Of a stretch of DNA of 64,000 bases, positions 43,983-53,195 are shown piece after piece. The first letter of the stretch is position 1, and each line of letters opens with the position of its first letter. Source of the stretch: an uncultured Desulfosarcina sp. (GTDB lineage: Bacteria; Desulfobacterota; Desulfobacteria; Desulfobacterales; Desulfosarcinaceae); assembly GCF_963668215.1 (NCBI RefSeq), contig NZ_OY764190.1:5704001-5768000 (forward strand), given 5' to 3'. The position numbers were made by a program, and so were the translations under genes. Under the pieces are notes generated by a model that had not been told where the DNA came from, did not search any database, and saw nothing but the letters and a program-made list of their open reading frames with translations.

Positions 43983-44158
43983 CGCGTCCTCCTTTCGTGG
44001 ATGGGGATCAGACTATCACAGGGCCGCCGCCACTTCAAACCGGTTGCAACAGGCATGACCGCTGGTATTCCCCGATTCACGCCCCCTATTGATTTTTGAG
44101 ATCAGCCGTACTATCTTTGCCGCCGATTGGGGATTGATTTCATCACAAGGAGGAGAAA

Positions 44159-44455
44159 TTGGCAAAAGCACCCCTGAAATACCAGTTGATCAATCCACTT
44201 AAAATCAGGAGCGAGCAGTCGGACATCGATTTTACCGCAGCCCGGTCCATGGCCGATGAAAAGGTGAAAGCCCTTTGCCCGGCTCCCAAACTGGTTTCCT
44301 GGTACGACGCCACCACCGGCGAATCGCACCCCAAGGCCGAATGTGCCGGTGCCGGCAAACCGGGCTGGCTCAACTACGCTGAATCCTGCAGATGCGACAC
44401 CACTGTCGACATCAATGACGAACAATACGTTTTTATTTACCTGACGCAACCATAA
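44159..44455 (+). CDS. DUF5619-type small protein
   Basis: A 98-residue soluble protein. It starts with TTG 44159, directly after the strong ribosome site AAGGAGGAGAAA. The core LKIRSEQSDIDFTAARSMAD and the C-terminal NDEQYVFIYLTQP resemble a small conserved family of unknown role (DUF5619/AF1862-like, by memory of the pattern). It has three Cys, including CRC. It is upstream of the Fe-S oxidase subunit with a 107-bp gap. Confidence 0.7.
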   Translation: MAKAPLKYQLINPLKIRSEQSDIDFTAARSMADEKVKALCPAPKLVSWYDATTGESHPKAECAGAGKPGWLNYAESCRCDTTVDINDEQYVFIYLTQP

Positions 44456-44562
44456 TCCCCCGCCCATCGAGCTTCAGACAGGCGACGTCCGGATCGCCTT
44501 TTTGCGACAAGGGTAACGACATCCCGAAAAAGTGCTGCAGACCGAAACCGAAAGGATGGACG

Positions 44563-45735
44563 ATGGAGCACGAGGAAATTCTTCACCGCTGTTTTCGTTG
44601 TGGATTCTGCAAGCTGCCCTCCGATTACGGAAGCCTCACCTGCCCTTCTTATCTTAAATACCGCTTTGAATCCTTTTCTCCCGGCGGCCGGATGTGGCTG
44701 ATCCGCGCCTGGCTTTCCGGCCAGGTCCCGACCGATGCGCGCCTGCAGGAAATTTTCTTCTCCTGCGCCACGTGCGGCAACTGCGTCGAACACTGCATTT
44801 TCGACAAGTTCAGGGAGTCGATCCTCGAGGCGTTCATCGCGGCCAAGGCAAAAATGGTCGATCAGGGCACCGTGCCGCCGCCGGTACGCGACTACCTCAC
44901 CCGCCTGCTGGAGCACGGCAACCCCTACAAAATACCCCGGAAAAAGCGGGGCGACTGGGCCGCGGAACTGGGCGTCAGGCCTTACACGGCCGACACGGAG
45001 TACCTTTTTTACGTCGGTGATGTGGGATCGTTCGACCACCGGGGGATGGAAATCGCCCGCTCGGTGGCCGGACTACTGCAAAAAATCGGCGTTTCCTTCG
45101 GCATCCTGGGTCCCGGGGAAGGCCCGGACGGAAACGATGCCCGGGCTCTTGGAGAGTTCGCGCTGTTCGAACACCTGGCCAGACGCAACATCAAGGCCTT
45201 CCAGCAGGCCGGTGTGGAAAGGATCGTCACCCTTTCGCCCCACAGTTACAACGCCTTTAAGAATCTTTACCCGCAGTTGGACGGGCATTTCAGCGTGCGC
45301 CACTACACGCACCTGCTCGCCGAGATACTGCCGGCCGAAAAACTTGCCGACAAGGCGGCTTCCCGGAGCGTGCGCAGGGTGACCTTTCACGATCCGTGCT
45401 ACCTGGGCCGGCACAACAAGGACTTCGACACGGCGCGCAGCATCCTCGACCGCCTGCCCGGCATCGAGCGGGTGGAGATGCCGCGCAACCGGGCCGACAG
45501 CCTCTGCTGCGGCGGCGGTGGCGGCAATTTCTTCACCGACCTGGTTTGCAGCGGGCCCGACACCTCGGCCGCCGCACGCGTCGAGGAGGCCGCGGACACC
45601 GATGCGCAGATTCTCGTCACCGCCTGCCCGATCTGCACGGTGATGCTCGAAGATGCCGTCAAGGCCCGGAACCTCGATCAGCGCCTCCAGGTGCGCGAAC
45701 TGTCGGAGTTGGTGGCAGAAGCCTTTGAAGAATGA
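44563..45735 (+). CDS. Fe-S subunit of a 2-hydroxyacid (D-lactate/glycolate) oxidase, HdrD/GlcF-like
   Basis: A 390-residue iron-sulfur protein. The N-terminal cluster motifs are CFRCGFCKLPSDYGSLTCPS and FSCATCGNCVEHC, which would bind two 4Fe-4S clusters. Two C-terminal CCG-type domains follow (HDPCYLGRHNKDF, SLCCGGGGGNFF, VTACPICTVML). Such proteins carry electrons from a flavin dehydrogenase to a membrane or cytosolic acceptor. The FAD subunit gene starts 66 bp downstream, so they form one oxidoreductase. The substrate (D-lactate, glycolate or similar) is inferred from the pairing only. Confidence 0.88.
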   Translation: MEHEEILHRCFRCGFCKLPSDYGSLTCPSYLKYRFESFSPGGRMWLIRAWLSGQVPTDARLQEIFFSCATCGNCVEHCIFDKFRESILEAFIAAKAKMVDQGTVPPPVRDYLTRLLEHGNPYKIPRKKRGDWAAELGVRPYTADTEYLFYVGDVGSFDHRGMEIARSVAGLLQKIGVSFGILGPGEGPDGNDARALGEFALFEHLARRNIKAFQQAGVERIVTLSPHSYNAFKNLYPQLDGHFSVRHYTHLLAEILPAEKLADKAASRSVRRVTFHDPCYLGRHNKDFDTARSILDRLPGIERVEMPRNRADSLCCGGGGGNFFTDLVCSGPDTSAAARVEEAADTDAQILVTACPICTVMLEDAVKARNLDQRLQVRELSELVAEAFEE

Positions 45736-45801
45736 TGGGTTCACTTTTCTATTATTGACCGGTGTCTGTCCAGAGATGGATAGACACTCAATGGGGGCCT
45801 T

Positions 45802-47169
45802 ATGCCTATACACGATGCACTAGTTGATATCGTGGGAGCGGACCGGGTAACGAACAACCCGGCGGAGCTGTTTGTCTATTCGCGGGATTCCGGGGCCCAG
45901 CCTCCGGGACGGGCCGATTTTGTCGTCCTGCCGAAAACAGCGGCGGAAATCAGTAAGATCCTGCGGTTGGCCAACCGCGAGAAAATTCCTGTCACACCGG
46001 TGGGCGCTGGCCTGACCCTTTCCGGGATCGTGGTGCCGGAGCGCGGGGGGATCGTGCTGGACATGAAACGAATGGACCGCATCCTGGAAGTTGATGAACT
46101 CAACCGCTATGTGGTCATCGAAGCCGGAGTCTCCCAGGGGGCCCTGCAGGCGTACCTGAAAAAGAACCATCCGCGCTTTCAGCACTCCACTCCGGAGGCG
46201 CCGCCCACCGCCACGGTGACGGCCAATGCCCTGATCCACGGCCACGGCCACATCTCGCCGCGCTACGGAATCAACTCGGACATGATCGCCGGCATGGAAG
46301 TGGTGCTGCCCAGCGGAGAGATCACCCGAATCGGCGCCTGCGCCCTCAAGGGAAAATGGTTTTCCCGGGGACCGCTTCCGGACTTGGCCGGCCTGTTCGT
46401 CGGCTGGTACGGCACTACCGGCATCGTGACCCGAATTTCCCTGAAACTGTTTCCCAAGGCCGCTTTCCGCCAGGTCATCGTCTTTCAAACCGACGACATC
46501 GATCTGCTGCCCGAAGCCATTGCCGAAATCATGTACCTGGACATGGCGGAGGACTTTTTCCTCATCATGCAGGAAAAGCCGGACTGGATGAACCACGCCT
46601 TTCTCGTGGTGATCCTTTCGGGTCATTTCGAGGAGGAACTGGAATTCAAGAAAACGGCCTACAAGCGCCTGTTTTCCGATTTCAAGGGGGGCGATTGCAT
46701 CTCGTTTGTCTCCGACCTTCACCCGGCCCTGGAAAAGCGCTTTTTGGATGTGCCGCCCCTGGCCGCCCTGGCCGCCGATTTCCGCAAGGGCGGCGGGTTC
46801 CAGTACACCGGAGCCATCCTGTCCGTCGACCAGGTGCCGGCCGCCTGGCGCAAAGGCATCGAGATCGCCCATCGGTACGGCATGGTCTGCTCCTATGTGC
46901 ACCAGGTGCTCATGGGCAACAGCATCATGTTCGGGTTCAACTACTCCTTCAACCGCGCGGATGAAGCGGACATCGAGAAAGCCCGCAGGGCGCTGGAGGA
47001 ATCCAACCGGGCCACCCTCGATCTCGGCGGCATGATCTGGAAGGGGGAGAAATCGGCCCAGCAGATGGTGCTGGCAAAAATGGAGCCCAACACCGCCGCC
47101 CTCATCCGGCGCGTCCAGGAATTCCTCGATCCCAACCGGATCATGAACCCGGGCAAATGGGAAGTTTAA
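45802..47169 (+). CDS. FAD subunit of a 2-hydroxyacid oxidase (GlcD/D-LDH-like)
   Basis: A 455-residue FAD-linked oxidase of the PCMH/VAO fold. The FAD-binding half carries VLPKTAAEISKILRLANREK, PVTPVGAGLTLSGIVVP and GNA-like TVTANALIHGHGHISPRYG. The C-terminal half is the FAD_oxidase_C cap ending EFLDPNRIMNPGKWEV. It pairs with the upstream Fe-S subunit and would oxidise a 2-hydroxyacid to the keto acid. In sulfate reducers such systems oxidise lactate, which fits the suspected lineage, but the substrate is not decidable. Confidence 0.88.
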   Translation: MPIHDALVDIVGADRVTNNPAELFVYSRDSGAQPPGRADFVVLPKTAAEISKILRLANREKIPVTPVGAGLTLSGIVVPERGGIVLDMKRMDRILEVDELNRYVVIEAGVSQGALQAYLKKNHPRFQHSTPEAPPTATVTANALIHGHGHISPRYGINSDMIAGMEVVLPSGEITRIGACALKGKWFSRGPLPDLAGLFVGWYGTTGIVTRISLKLFPKAAFRQVIVFQTDDIDLLPEAIAEIMYLDMAEDFFLIMQEKPDWMNHAFLVVILSGHFEEELEFKKTAYKRLFSDFKGGDCISFVSDLHPALEKRFLDVPPLAALAADFRKGGGFQYTGAILSVDQVPAAWRKGIEIAHRYGMVCSYVHQVLMGNSIMFGFNYSFNRADEADIEKARRALEESNRATLDLGGMIWKGEKSAQQMVLAKMEPNTAALIRRVQEFLDPNRIMNPGKWEV

Positions 47170-47264
47170 CAAACTTTCAAGGCGGGTAAAATGGACCTTA
47201 ACCGGCAAAATCGCGGCCGTAAGGATGCCGGAGAACATGCTTTCCATAAAACAATCGCCAAACT

Positions 47265-47293
47265 TTGACAAACCTCCGGTCTGCGGCTAATCT
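47265..47293 (+). promoter_or_regulatory. Promoter upstream of the UspA gene
   Basis: TTGACA (47265-47270), a 17-bp spacer and TAATCT (47288-47293). The leader to the uspA start is about 90 bases. Confidence 0.6.
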
Positions 47294-47387
47294 TGATTTA
47301 TGCACGCTGGTCATACGGCAGTCTCGCCGACCCTAAGAAGAGCCTGTGCCTGCCGGAGTTAGGACCTTCACCCCAAGGAGGTATGCC

Positions 47388-47810
47388 ATGACAAAGCCGC
47401 TTATCCTTCTACCGGTCGACGGATCGGAACACGCCTTGCGGGCGGCCGAGTATTCCGTCAAGATCGCCAGCATGATGAATGCCCGCCTGCTCCTGCTTCT
47501 TTGCCACCGTCCCTTTCCGGTGAAACTGGGCGAGCCCTACTTTCAAAAGGCCATCGATAAAATCATGCAGCAGTCCTCCGAACGGTTGGCGCCTTTCCGC
47601 TCGTTGCTGGACGACAAAGGGGCCGATTATACCGAACTGATCCTGGAGGGACCCGCGGGAGAAAAAATCTGTGAAGTGGCCCGCATCGAAAAGAGCGAAA
47701 TGATCGTTATGGGGTCCCGGGGCCGATCGGACCTTACCGGGCTTTTCTTGGGCAGTGTGGCCCACCGGGTGCTGCACCAGTCGCCCTGCCCGGTTCTCAT
47801 TGTCCGATGA
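47388..47810 (+). CDS. Universal stress protein (UspA family)
   Basis: A 140-residue single Usp domain. It starts KPLILLPVDGSEHALRAAEY and ends with the ATP-binding type motif VMGSRGRSDLTGLFLGSVAH and HQSPCPVLIVR, so nucleotide binding is likely. ATG 47388 follows CCAAGGAGG; an upstream in-frame ATG would lie inside the leader. Usp proteins respond to starvation and redox or osmotic stress. A methyltransferase gene follows after 28 bp. Confidence 0.93.
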   Translation: MTKPLILLPVDGSEHALRAAEYSVKIASMMNARLLLLLCHRPFPVKLGEPYFQKAIDKIMQQSSERLAPFRSLLDDKGADYTELILEGPAGEKICEVARIEKSEMIVMGSRGRSDLTGLFLGSVAHRVLHQSPCPVLIVR

Positions 47811-47838
47811 CCCAATTTCAAAGGAATTTTCCAACTTC

Positions 47839-48495
47839 ATGTTCTCCCTGGACGAATTTCACCGCACCTACGAAACCGTGGTCACTCCGGTAACGATCAA
47901 CAGCCGCGCCCTGAAGATCCATACGCCGAAATCCATCGACCGGTTTTTCGATTCAAGAGGTTCCACGGCCAATTTTCCCCTGTGGGCCAAAATCTGGGAG
48001 GCATCCACGGTCCTGGCCGATTATCTGGCCCGACAGCCGGCTCACGCCCATGAGACCCTCTTGGAAGTCGGCTGCGGGTTGGGTCTGGTGGGCATCGTCG
48101 CCGCCAAGTCCGGCTACCGGGTTACCATGACCGAAATCGACCCCCATGCGCTCAACTTTGCACGGGCAAATGCTTTGATCAACGGCTGCCCGGAAATCGT
48201 TGTGGAACGCCTGGATTGGAACACCCCCGGCTTAACCGGGCGTTTTGACATGATCGTGGGTTCGGAAACCGTTTACAAGCCCGAACATATCGATAGCCTC
48301 GAAACCCTTTTCGACCGCTATCTCGATCCGAAGGGCACCATTATCCTGTCAACGGAAATGCGCAGCACTAACGACTATTTCTGGCGCCGCATGGAGCCCC
48401 GCTACCACATTCAAGCCCGGAAGCTGACGTTGCGATCGGACCAGGGAAAAATGCACATCGCCCTGTTCCGTCTGAGGCTAAAGGACCATCACTGA
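47839..48495 (+). CDS. SAM-dependent methyltransferase (METTL21/Methyltransf_16-like)
   Basis: A 218-residue class I methyltransferase. The SAM-binding motif is LLEVGCGLGLVGIVAAKSG, followed by the acidic strand TEIDPHALNF and a post-motif stretch DMIVGSETVYKPEH. The last segment resembles the (D/E)-x-x-Y motif of protein lysine methyltransferases of the METTL21 group, so a protein target is possible. It is cytosolic. AAGGA lies upstream of ATG 47839. Confidence 0.85.
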   Translation: MFSLDEFHRTYETVVTPVTINSRALKIHTPKSIDRFFDSRGSTANFPLWAKIWEASTVLADYLARQPAHAHETLLEVGCGLGLVGIVAAKSGYRVTMTEIDPHALNFARANALINGCPEIVVERLDWNTPGLTGRFDMIVGSETVYKPEHIDSLETLFDRYLDPKGTIILSTEMRSTNDYFWRRMEPRYHIQARKLTLRSDQGKMHIALFRLRLKDHH

Positions 48496-48540
48496 ACGGA
48501 CGTCTTTTCCAACTTCGATGAAATTGTAAATAGGATTCCC

Positions 48541-49551
48541 ATGGCCAGAGGCGAACAGTTGACCCGTCAGTGGAAGATGATCCACACCCTGCTTGCATCC
48601 CGATTAGGAAAAAGCGCCTCCGAGCTTGCCGAGGAACTGGAATGCACCCGAAGAACGGTTTACCGGGACTTAGAAGCCCTGCAGGCCGGCGGATTTCCCA
48701 TCGCCACCGAGACGCGGGACAACCGCAGCTACTGGACCGTTCTCAACGACGGACGCCGGCAGGTGCCCATGGCGTTCAGCACGGCCGAACTCATGGCCCT
48801 GTACTTCGGTAAAGAGATGCTGCAAACCTACCGGGGAACCGTTTTTTACGACGCCATCGCCTCCCTGATTTCCAAGATCAAAGCGACCCTGCCCCCCGGC
48901 TACATCGATTTTCTGGACCGTCTCCAGGACCGGGTGGACACGGGGCCGGCGCCCCGCAAGGACTACACCCGCTCCGGCCCCATGATCACCGACCTCAACA
49001 CGGCGATCCTCGACGAGAAAAAAATCGACATGGACTACTTCTCCATGGGCCGCCAGGCAAAAACGCGCCGCACGGTCCACCCCTATGGCCTGCGCCATGT
49101 GGAAGACACCCTCTACCTGATCGGCTATTGCGAACTGCGCAAGCAGGTGCGCACCTTCGCCGTGGACCGCATCGAAAGCGTGACCGTAACCGGCGAGGGC
49201 TTTTCGATGCCCGATAATTTCGATCTGCACGGATTTCTGGAAGACAGCTTCGGCATCTTTCAGGGCCCGCCGGAAACGGTAAAAATCCGTTTCAGCCCGG
49301 CGGTGGCCGGCTATATTCGCGAACGCATCTGGCATAAAAGCCAGCAGTTGACTGATGCCGACGACGGCGCCGTAATCTTTACGGCCACCGTGGCCGGAAT
49401 CGAGGAAATCAGCCGCTGGGTCCTGCGCTGGGGCGCCGAAGCCCGGGTGCTGGGTCCGCCGGCCCTGCGCCGCATCGTGGGCCGCCATGCAGCCGCCATG
49501 GCCGAGTATTACCGGCAAAATCCGGAGAGTGATCAAGAATCAGAAGGTTGA
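48541..49551 (+). CDS. WYL-domain helix-turn-helix regulator
   Basis: A 336-residue regulator. The N-terminal HTH_11 domain (ASELAEELECTRRTVYRDLE) is followed by a WYL domain (about 140-230; KKIDMDYFSMGRQAKTRRTV, HPYGLRHVEDTLYLIGYC) and a C-terminal WCX extension (RWGAEARVLGPPALRRIV). WYL domains bind nucleic acids or small ligands and regulate DNA-repair or defence genes in many bacteria. The omega-amidase frame overlaps its end only through a non-preferred start, so the target is unclear. Confidence 0.9.
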   Translation: MARGEQLTRQWKMIHTLLASRLGKSASELAEELECTRRTVYRDLEALQAGGFPIATETRDNRSYWTVLNDGRRQVPMAFSTAELMALYFGKEMLQTYRGTVFYDAIASLISKIKATLPPGYIDFLDRLQDRVDTGPAPRKDYTRSGPMITDLNTAILDEKKIDMDYFSMGRQAKTRRTVHPYGLRHVEDTLYLIGYCELRKQVRTFAVDRIESVTVTGEGFSMPDNFDLHGFLEDSFGIFQGPPETVKIRFSPAVAGYIRERIWHKSQQLTDADDGAVIFTATVAGIEEISRWVLRWGAEARVLGPPALRRIVGRHAAAMAEYYRQNPESDQESEG

Positions 49552-49643
49552 CAACGGTCATGGCGGATGGGAGGCCAACGCTATCCGGACGAATCGTCTT
49601 TTCCCAAGACCGTTGTTTTTCCAAAGAAGGAAGCAAAACACCG

Positions 49644-50453
49644 ATGCAGGATCTCAAGGTTGCCCTGATACAGGCAGAACTGGTGTGGGAAGACCCCGTT
49701 GCCAACCTGGAACGTTTTTACGAACGCATCGCCAGGATTTCCGAGGATGTGCACCTCATCGTGCTGCCGGAGATGTTCTCGACGGGTTTCTCCATGCAGC
49801 CCGCCGGCCTGGCCCAACCCATGGACGGGCCGGCTGTCGCCTGGATGCAGGAGCGTGCGCACGAATTTCAGGCAGATATCGCCGGCAGCCTGATGGTTGA
49901 AGAGCAGGGGCGTTTTTACAACCGTCTCGTCTGGGCCAGGCCCGACGGCAGCATCGCCGTTTACGACAAAAAACACCTCTTTCGCTATGCCGGCGAGGAT
50001 AAAGTATATACGGCCGGCAATCAGCACCTGACGGTGATCTGCCAGGGATGGAAAATCCGCCCTTTTGTCTGTTACGATCTTCGTTTTCCCATCTGGACCC
50101 GCAACATCGACAGCGCTTACGATGCGGCCATCTTCGTGGCCAACTGGCCCGAACGGCGCGCTCCGCACTGGAAGGCCCTGCTCAAGGCACGGGCCATCGA
50201 AAACCAGTGCTATGTGGTTGGCGTGAACCGGGTGGGTATTGACGGAAAAGGCTATCGCTACAGCGGCGAGAGCCGGATCATCGATCCCCAGGGACGAATC
50301 GTGGACAGTCGGAGCCATGCGGAAGCGATCCTTACAGGCGTATTTTCAGTTGCAATTCTGGAAGATTATCGAAGAACGTTTCCCGCCTGGATGGACGCCG
50401 ATGGCGAGATGGTGGCGGGAAGAACGCCTGCCGGGGGTCAGCGGAACAAGTAA
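49644..50453 (+). CDS. Nitrilase-superfamily amidase (omega-amidase/YafV-like)
   Basis: A 269-residue carbon-nitrogen hydrolase. The catalytic triad is E43 (LPEMFSTGFS), K110 (VYDKKHLF) and C143 (PFVCYDLRFP). A second conserved Arg/Glu segment is ARAIENQCYVVGVNRVG. Omega-amidases hydrolyse alpha-ketoglutaramate or related amides in methionine-salvage and glutamine-transaminase pathways. ATG 49644 follows GAAGGAAGC; a longer frame starting at 49548 overlaps the WYL gene and lacks a ribosome site. Its end overlaps the PilZ gene end (convergent) by 16 bp. Confidence 0.92.
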   Translation: MQDLKVALIQAELVWEDPVANLERFYERIARISEDVHLIVLPEMFSTGFSMQPAGLAQPMDGPAVAWMQERAHEFQADIAGSLMVEEQGRFYNRLVWARPDGSIAVYDKKHLFRYAGEDKVYTAGNQHLTVICQGWKIRPFVCYDLRFPIWTRNIDSAYDAAIFVANWPERRAPHWKALLKARAIENQCYVVGVNRVGIDGKGYRYSGESRIIDPQGRIVDSRSHAEAILTGVFSVAILEDYRRTFPAWMDADGEMVAGRTPAGGQRNK

Positions 50454-50944
50454 CGACCCAATTTGCCGTAATGGTCCAGATTATCGAATTCCACACCGAT
50501 CAAATTGGAACGAATTCGCCTTACAATGCAATCCTCCTGCACCTGGCTGCGATCCTCGTCGTCCAGGGTGAATTCCAGGGTCAATTTGCTGCCCACCTCG
50601 AATTCGGGTGCGGCATTGACCGAAAAGCGGAGTCCGGACTGGGAAATGTCCTGGACCTTGATCAGTCCTTTGGTAAGGCCCTTTTGGGCGCTCCGGTATA
50701 AAAACATGCCCACCAGATTGACCGGTTTGCGGAAATGCCGCCGGCGCTCCACCAACACCCGGTAGACGTTCCCGCAACTGCACTTGCATTTGAGTCGTAC
50801 CGCAGTCTCGACATCGCTGAACTGGCTAAGATCGCGGATGACACCTTTTTCACAGGCCGGACAGATAAACGTCCCCTGCCCCTTATCATTGATAAAAACC
50901 CGGTTCTCTTTTTCCGCGGCTGGTTTTGTTGCCGTTGTTGCCAT
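50438..50944 (-). CDS. PilZ domain protein with N-terminal zinc ribbon
   Basis: A 168-residue protein. The N-terminal part holds FICPACEKG and LKCKCSCGNVY, a zinc-ribbon-like Cys set. The PilZ domain has the c-di-GMP-type motifs RRRHFRKPVNLVGMF (RxxxR) and DISQSGLRFS (D/NxSxxG). It could bind cyclic di-GMP and affect motility or surface traits; no pilus or flagellar genes are near. This zinc-ribbon plus PilZ layout is one I recall from Desulfobacterota. Confidence 0.85.
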   Translation of the reverse strand: MATTATKPAAEKENRVFINDKGQGTFICPACEKGVIRDLSQFSDVETAVRLKCKCSCGNVYRVLVERRRHFRKPVNLVGMFLYRSAQKGLTKGLIKVQDISQSGLRFSVNAAPEFEVGSKLTLEFTLDDEDRSQVQEDCIVRRIRSNLIGVEFDNLDHYGKLGRYLFR

Positions 50945-51296
50945 CGAATTGAAACCCGACCCTTTTTATTTAAAACAAACCCCGGCCCTTTACGCGGGGT
51001 TGGGAGGTCTTCGCTTCGGCCGCTTGCAGCCGGCCGCTTTCATTTTTATATCGACAGGTTGCCGCCGAAACTTTACCTTCGCAAAAAAGCGGTGCTGGCA
51101 GGCAGGCACCGGCCGGTCGGCGGTCGATCTTCCGATATCGGGTAAACGAGGAGACACCCGGGTTGCTGTGCGTCGCAGGAGAGAAAAAAGTGTCGGGATC
51201 AGTGGCGCTGGTGCTCCGAGTCGCATGCAGGCCGCTTTTTCACGGCACTGATGAATTTTGGCCGCCCGGCCCGCTGCTGTCAATACAAAATCGGAA
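50945..51296. other. Non-coding gap between the PilZ and RNase HI genes
   Basis: No gene with support is seen in these 352 bases. A hairpin AACCCCG...CGGGGTT lies at about 50979-51002 and on the minus strand is followed by TGTTTTAAAT, so it could end the RNase HI transcript. Open frames in the stretch have no motif and unnatural composition. Confidence 0.5.
50979..51002 (-). terminator. Candidate terminator (minus strand)
   Basis: AACCCCG and CGGGGTT form a 7-bp stem with a 10-base loop, followed on the minus strand by TGTTTTAAAT. It lies 295 bp downstream of the RNase HI stop. Confidence 0.4.
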
Positions 51297-52031
51297 TTAA
51301 TCGGACGGCGGTTTGGACCGCCCCCCGCCTTCGTACCCCTTGTCCGCGGGCAAGCCGGAGCCGGCTGCAGCCTGCGTAGCGAGTTGGTCGCAGCGCTCGT
51401 TGCCGGGATTGCCGGCGTGCCCCTTGACCCAGACGAACCGCACGTCATGCCGTTCGCAAAGGGTCAGCAATCGCTCCCACAGGTCGGGATTCAGGGCTGG
51501 CGAGCCGTTGCTCTTGCGCCAGCCGTTGCGCCGCCAGCTCTTGGCCCAGCCCTTGGTGATCCCGTCCACCACGTACCGGGAATCGCTATAAAGGGCTACG
51601 GCGGTCGGCGAGCGGAACTGTTCGAGGCCGACGATGCAGGCCAGAAGTTCCATGCGATTGTTGGTGGTTCTGCGAAAACCGCCGGACAGTTCCCGGTCGC
51701 CATTGTCGGAAGGGATGACCACGCCATATCCGCCGGGACCGGGATTCCCCAGGCTGGACCCGTCGGTGTAGATGACGATTCGGTCGTCAGCGAACGGTGG
51801 CGAAGCAGCTGCCGATCGTGCTTTTTTTGGACGGTTTCCACCCGCACTGCGCTTGGCGGTCGAACGTCCTGAGTCCATAAATGCCTGGGCCTCCTGGCGT
51901 GTGGCAAACCCTTTGTAGATCGCTCCCTGGAATCCGAGCACCTGGACCTGGGCCCCGTCGGGACCAAACCAATCGGTGTAAATGCCCGGCTTTCTGCCGG
52001 CGGCAACCGCGTAATATTTTTTTTTGGCCAT
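51297..52031 (-). CDS. rnhA: Ribonuclease HI with N-terminal viroplasmin-like domain
   Basis: A 244-residue enzyme. The N-terminal domain KYYAVAAGRKPGIYTDW (residues 5-50) is the caulimovirus-type RNA/DNA hybrid-binding domain. A basic Ala/Lys/Arg linker leads to RNase H, with D90 (IVIYTDGSSLGNPG), E128 (NNRMELLA), D150 (ALYSDSRYVV) and a C-terminal His/Asp set (VWVKGHAGNPGNERCDQLA). It removes RNA from RNA:DNA hybrids. A small membrane-protein gene ends 4 bp upstream, so they are co-transcribed. Confidence 0.94.
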   Translation of the reverse strand: MAKKKYYAVAAGRKPGIYTDWFGPDGAQVQVLGFQGAIYKGFATRQEAQAFMDSGRSTAKRSAGGNRPKKARSAAASPPFADDRIVIYTDGSSLGNPGPGGYGVVIPSDNGDRELSGGFRRTTNNRMELLACIVGLEQFRSPTAVALYSDSRYVVDGITKGWAKSWRRNGWRKSNGSPALNPDLWERLLTLCERHDVRFVWVKGHAGNPGNERCDQLATQAAAGSGLPADKGYEGGGRSKPPSD

Positions 52032-52035
52032 AAGC

Positions 52036-52221
52036 CTAATTTTTCCTTTTAACTAGCCAAACAACGACAAGTCCGTAAACGCAGAGAACGCAGACACTTA
52101 TCAGAAAGGCGTAGAGAATGGAACCCGTCCAATGGTAAAACAACGGAAAAACCAGGGCATTGGCCATGGTAGCGACCAGAATGTGCACCAGCAGTGGCGG
52201 CCCTTTAAAGAACCCGGTCAT
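52036..52221 (-). CDS. Small membrane protein (61 aa), unknown
   Basis: Two hydrophobic segments (LLVHILVATMANALVFPLFY and ILYAFLISVCVLCVYGLVVV) with a positively charged end (WLVKRKN). GGAGGG precedes ATG 52221. No family is recognised. It lies just upstream of rnhA on the same strand. Confidence 0.7.
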   Translation of the reverse strand: MTGFFKGPPLLVHILVATMANALVFPLFYHWTGSILYAFLISVCVLCVYGLVVVWLVKRKN

Positions 52222-52313
52222 CGCTCATTTCCCTCCATCCCGCATTTGCCTGCAGATCGCAATCGCTTTTTACCCCATAACTTGGTGATCGAGCAAATTC
52301 TGGTTTCATTTCG

Positions 52314-53195
52314 TCAATCGGCGATTGCAATCAGGTAGGCACCCAAAAAGATCACGACCGAGGAAACGATCCGCACGAGGCGGTTCGCTTCCTTTAAAAA
52401 GTGCCCACCCAGAAGTACGGCGAACACGATGCTCAGTTGCCGAAGACCGACGATGTAGCTTACCCGCTCGAGAGTAAAGGCGGCCAGGATAAGAAAGTAT
52501 CCGAAGATCGAAAGCACACCGCAAAACAGAATCCCCGTCTTATTAAAAACCCATTCCCGAATGAACGCTCCGCCTGCCCCTTTTGTATTTCCGAGGTACA
52601 GGGAAAAAAGGGTCATGCTCACCCAGGGGTACAGATAGGCGAAAACGACGGGGTGCATTTCTGACACCGCGATCTTGTCGGCCAACGAATAGGCGGCCAC
52701 CATTACCAGGGTCAACAATGCGAACCGGGTGGCGCGGTCGGACCGGACGGCCCGCATCGGCCGGGTCAATTCCGCCAGGGAAAACCGCTTCATTCCGATG
52801 GTGTAAACCCCGATGGCCACCAGCAGGATCCCGATAATCCCGGACGTACTGACCCGCTCGCCAAGAACGGCGATGGAGAACACCAAAACCAGCGCCGGTG
52901 AAGACCGCATGATGGGATAAACCAGGGAGAGGTCACCATTTTCCAGGGATTTGGCCAAAAACACCCAGTATAAAAAGTGCAGCACCCCGGAAATGAGAAT
53001 CATCTTCGAGAAGATCAGGGCATCCAAACCCTGGCTCACAAGGGCCCAAACAAAAACCGGCGTAAAAAAGATCAGTCCGAAAACTTCATACCACCAGATG
53101 AAGGACTGCTTGTCGAGGGCCTTCTTGGTGAGAAAATTTCGAAAAGCATGCATCACTGCGGACAGAAGCACCAGAAAAATTGCGGTTTCGTTCAT
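52314..53195 (-). CDS. EamA/DMT family transporter
   Basis: A 293-residue integral membrane protein with about ten hydrophobic helices, starting MNETAIFLVLLSAVMHAFRNF. Two EamA repeats are visible (AVMHAFRNFLTKKALD and the second half AYSLADKIAVSEMHPVV). It would export or exchange a small metabolite; the substrate is unknown. A long N-terminal extension in the frame is low-complexity and rejected. The ATG overlaps the stop of a 51-residue phosphoesterase remnant (ATGA), and it has no ribosome site of its own, so it may depend on translation of that remnant. Confidence 0.88.
   Translation of the reverse strand: MNETAIFLVLLSAVMHAFRNFLTKKALDKQSFIWWYEVFGLIFFTPVFVWALVSQGLDALIFSKMILISGVLHFLYWVFLAKSLENGDLSLVYPIMRSSPALVLVFSIAVLGERVSTSGIIGILLVAIGVYTIGMKRFSLAELTRPMRAVRSDRATRFALLTLVMVAAYSLADKIAVSEMHPVVFAYLYPWVSMTLFSLYLGNTKGAGGAFIREWVFNKTGILFCGVLSIFGYFLILAAFTLERVSYIVGLRQLSIVFAVLLGGHFLKEANRLVRIVSSVVIFLGAYLIAIAD

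Noticed and set aside
50990..51448. Open frames in the gap upstream of the PilZ gene
   Set aside because: They are Arg/Pro-rich, overlap RNase HI, and have no start signal or motif.
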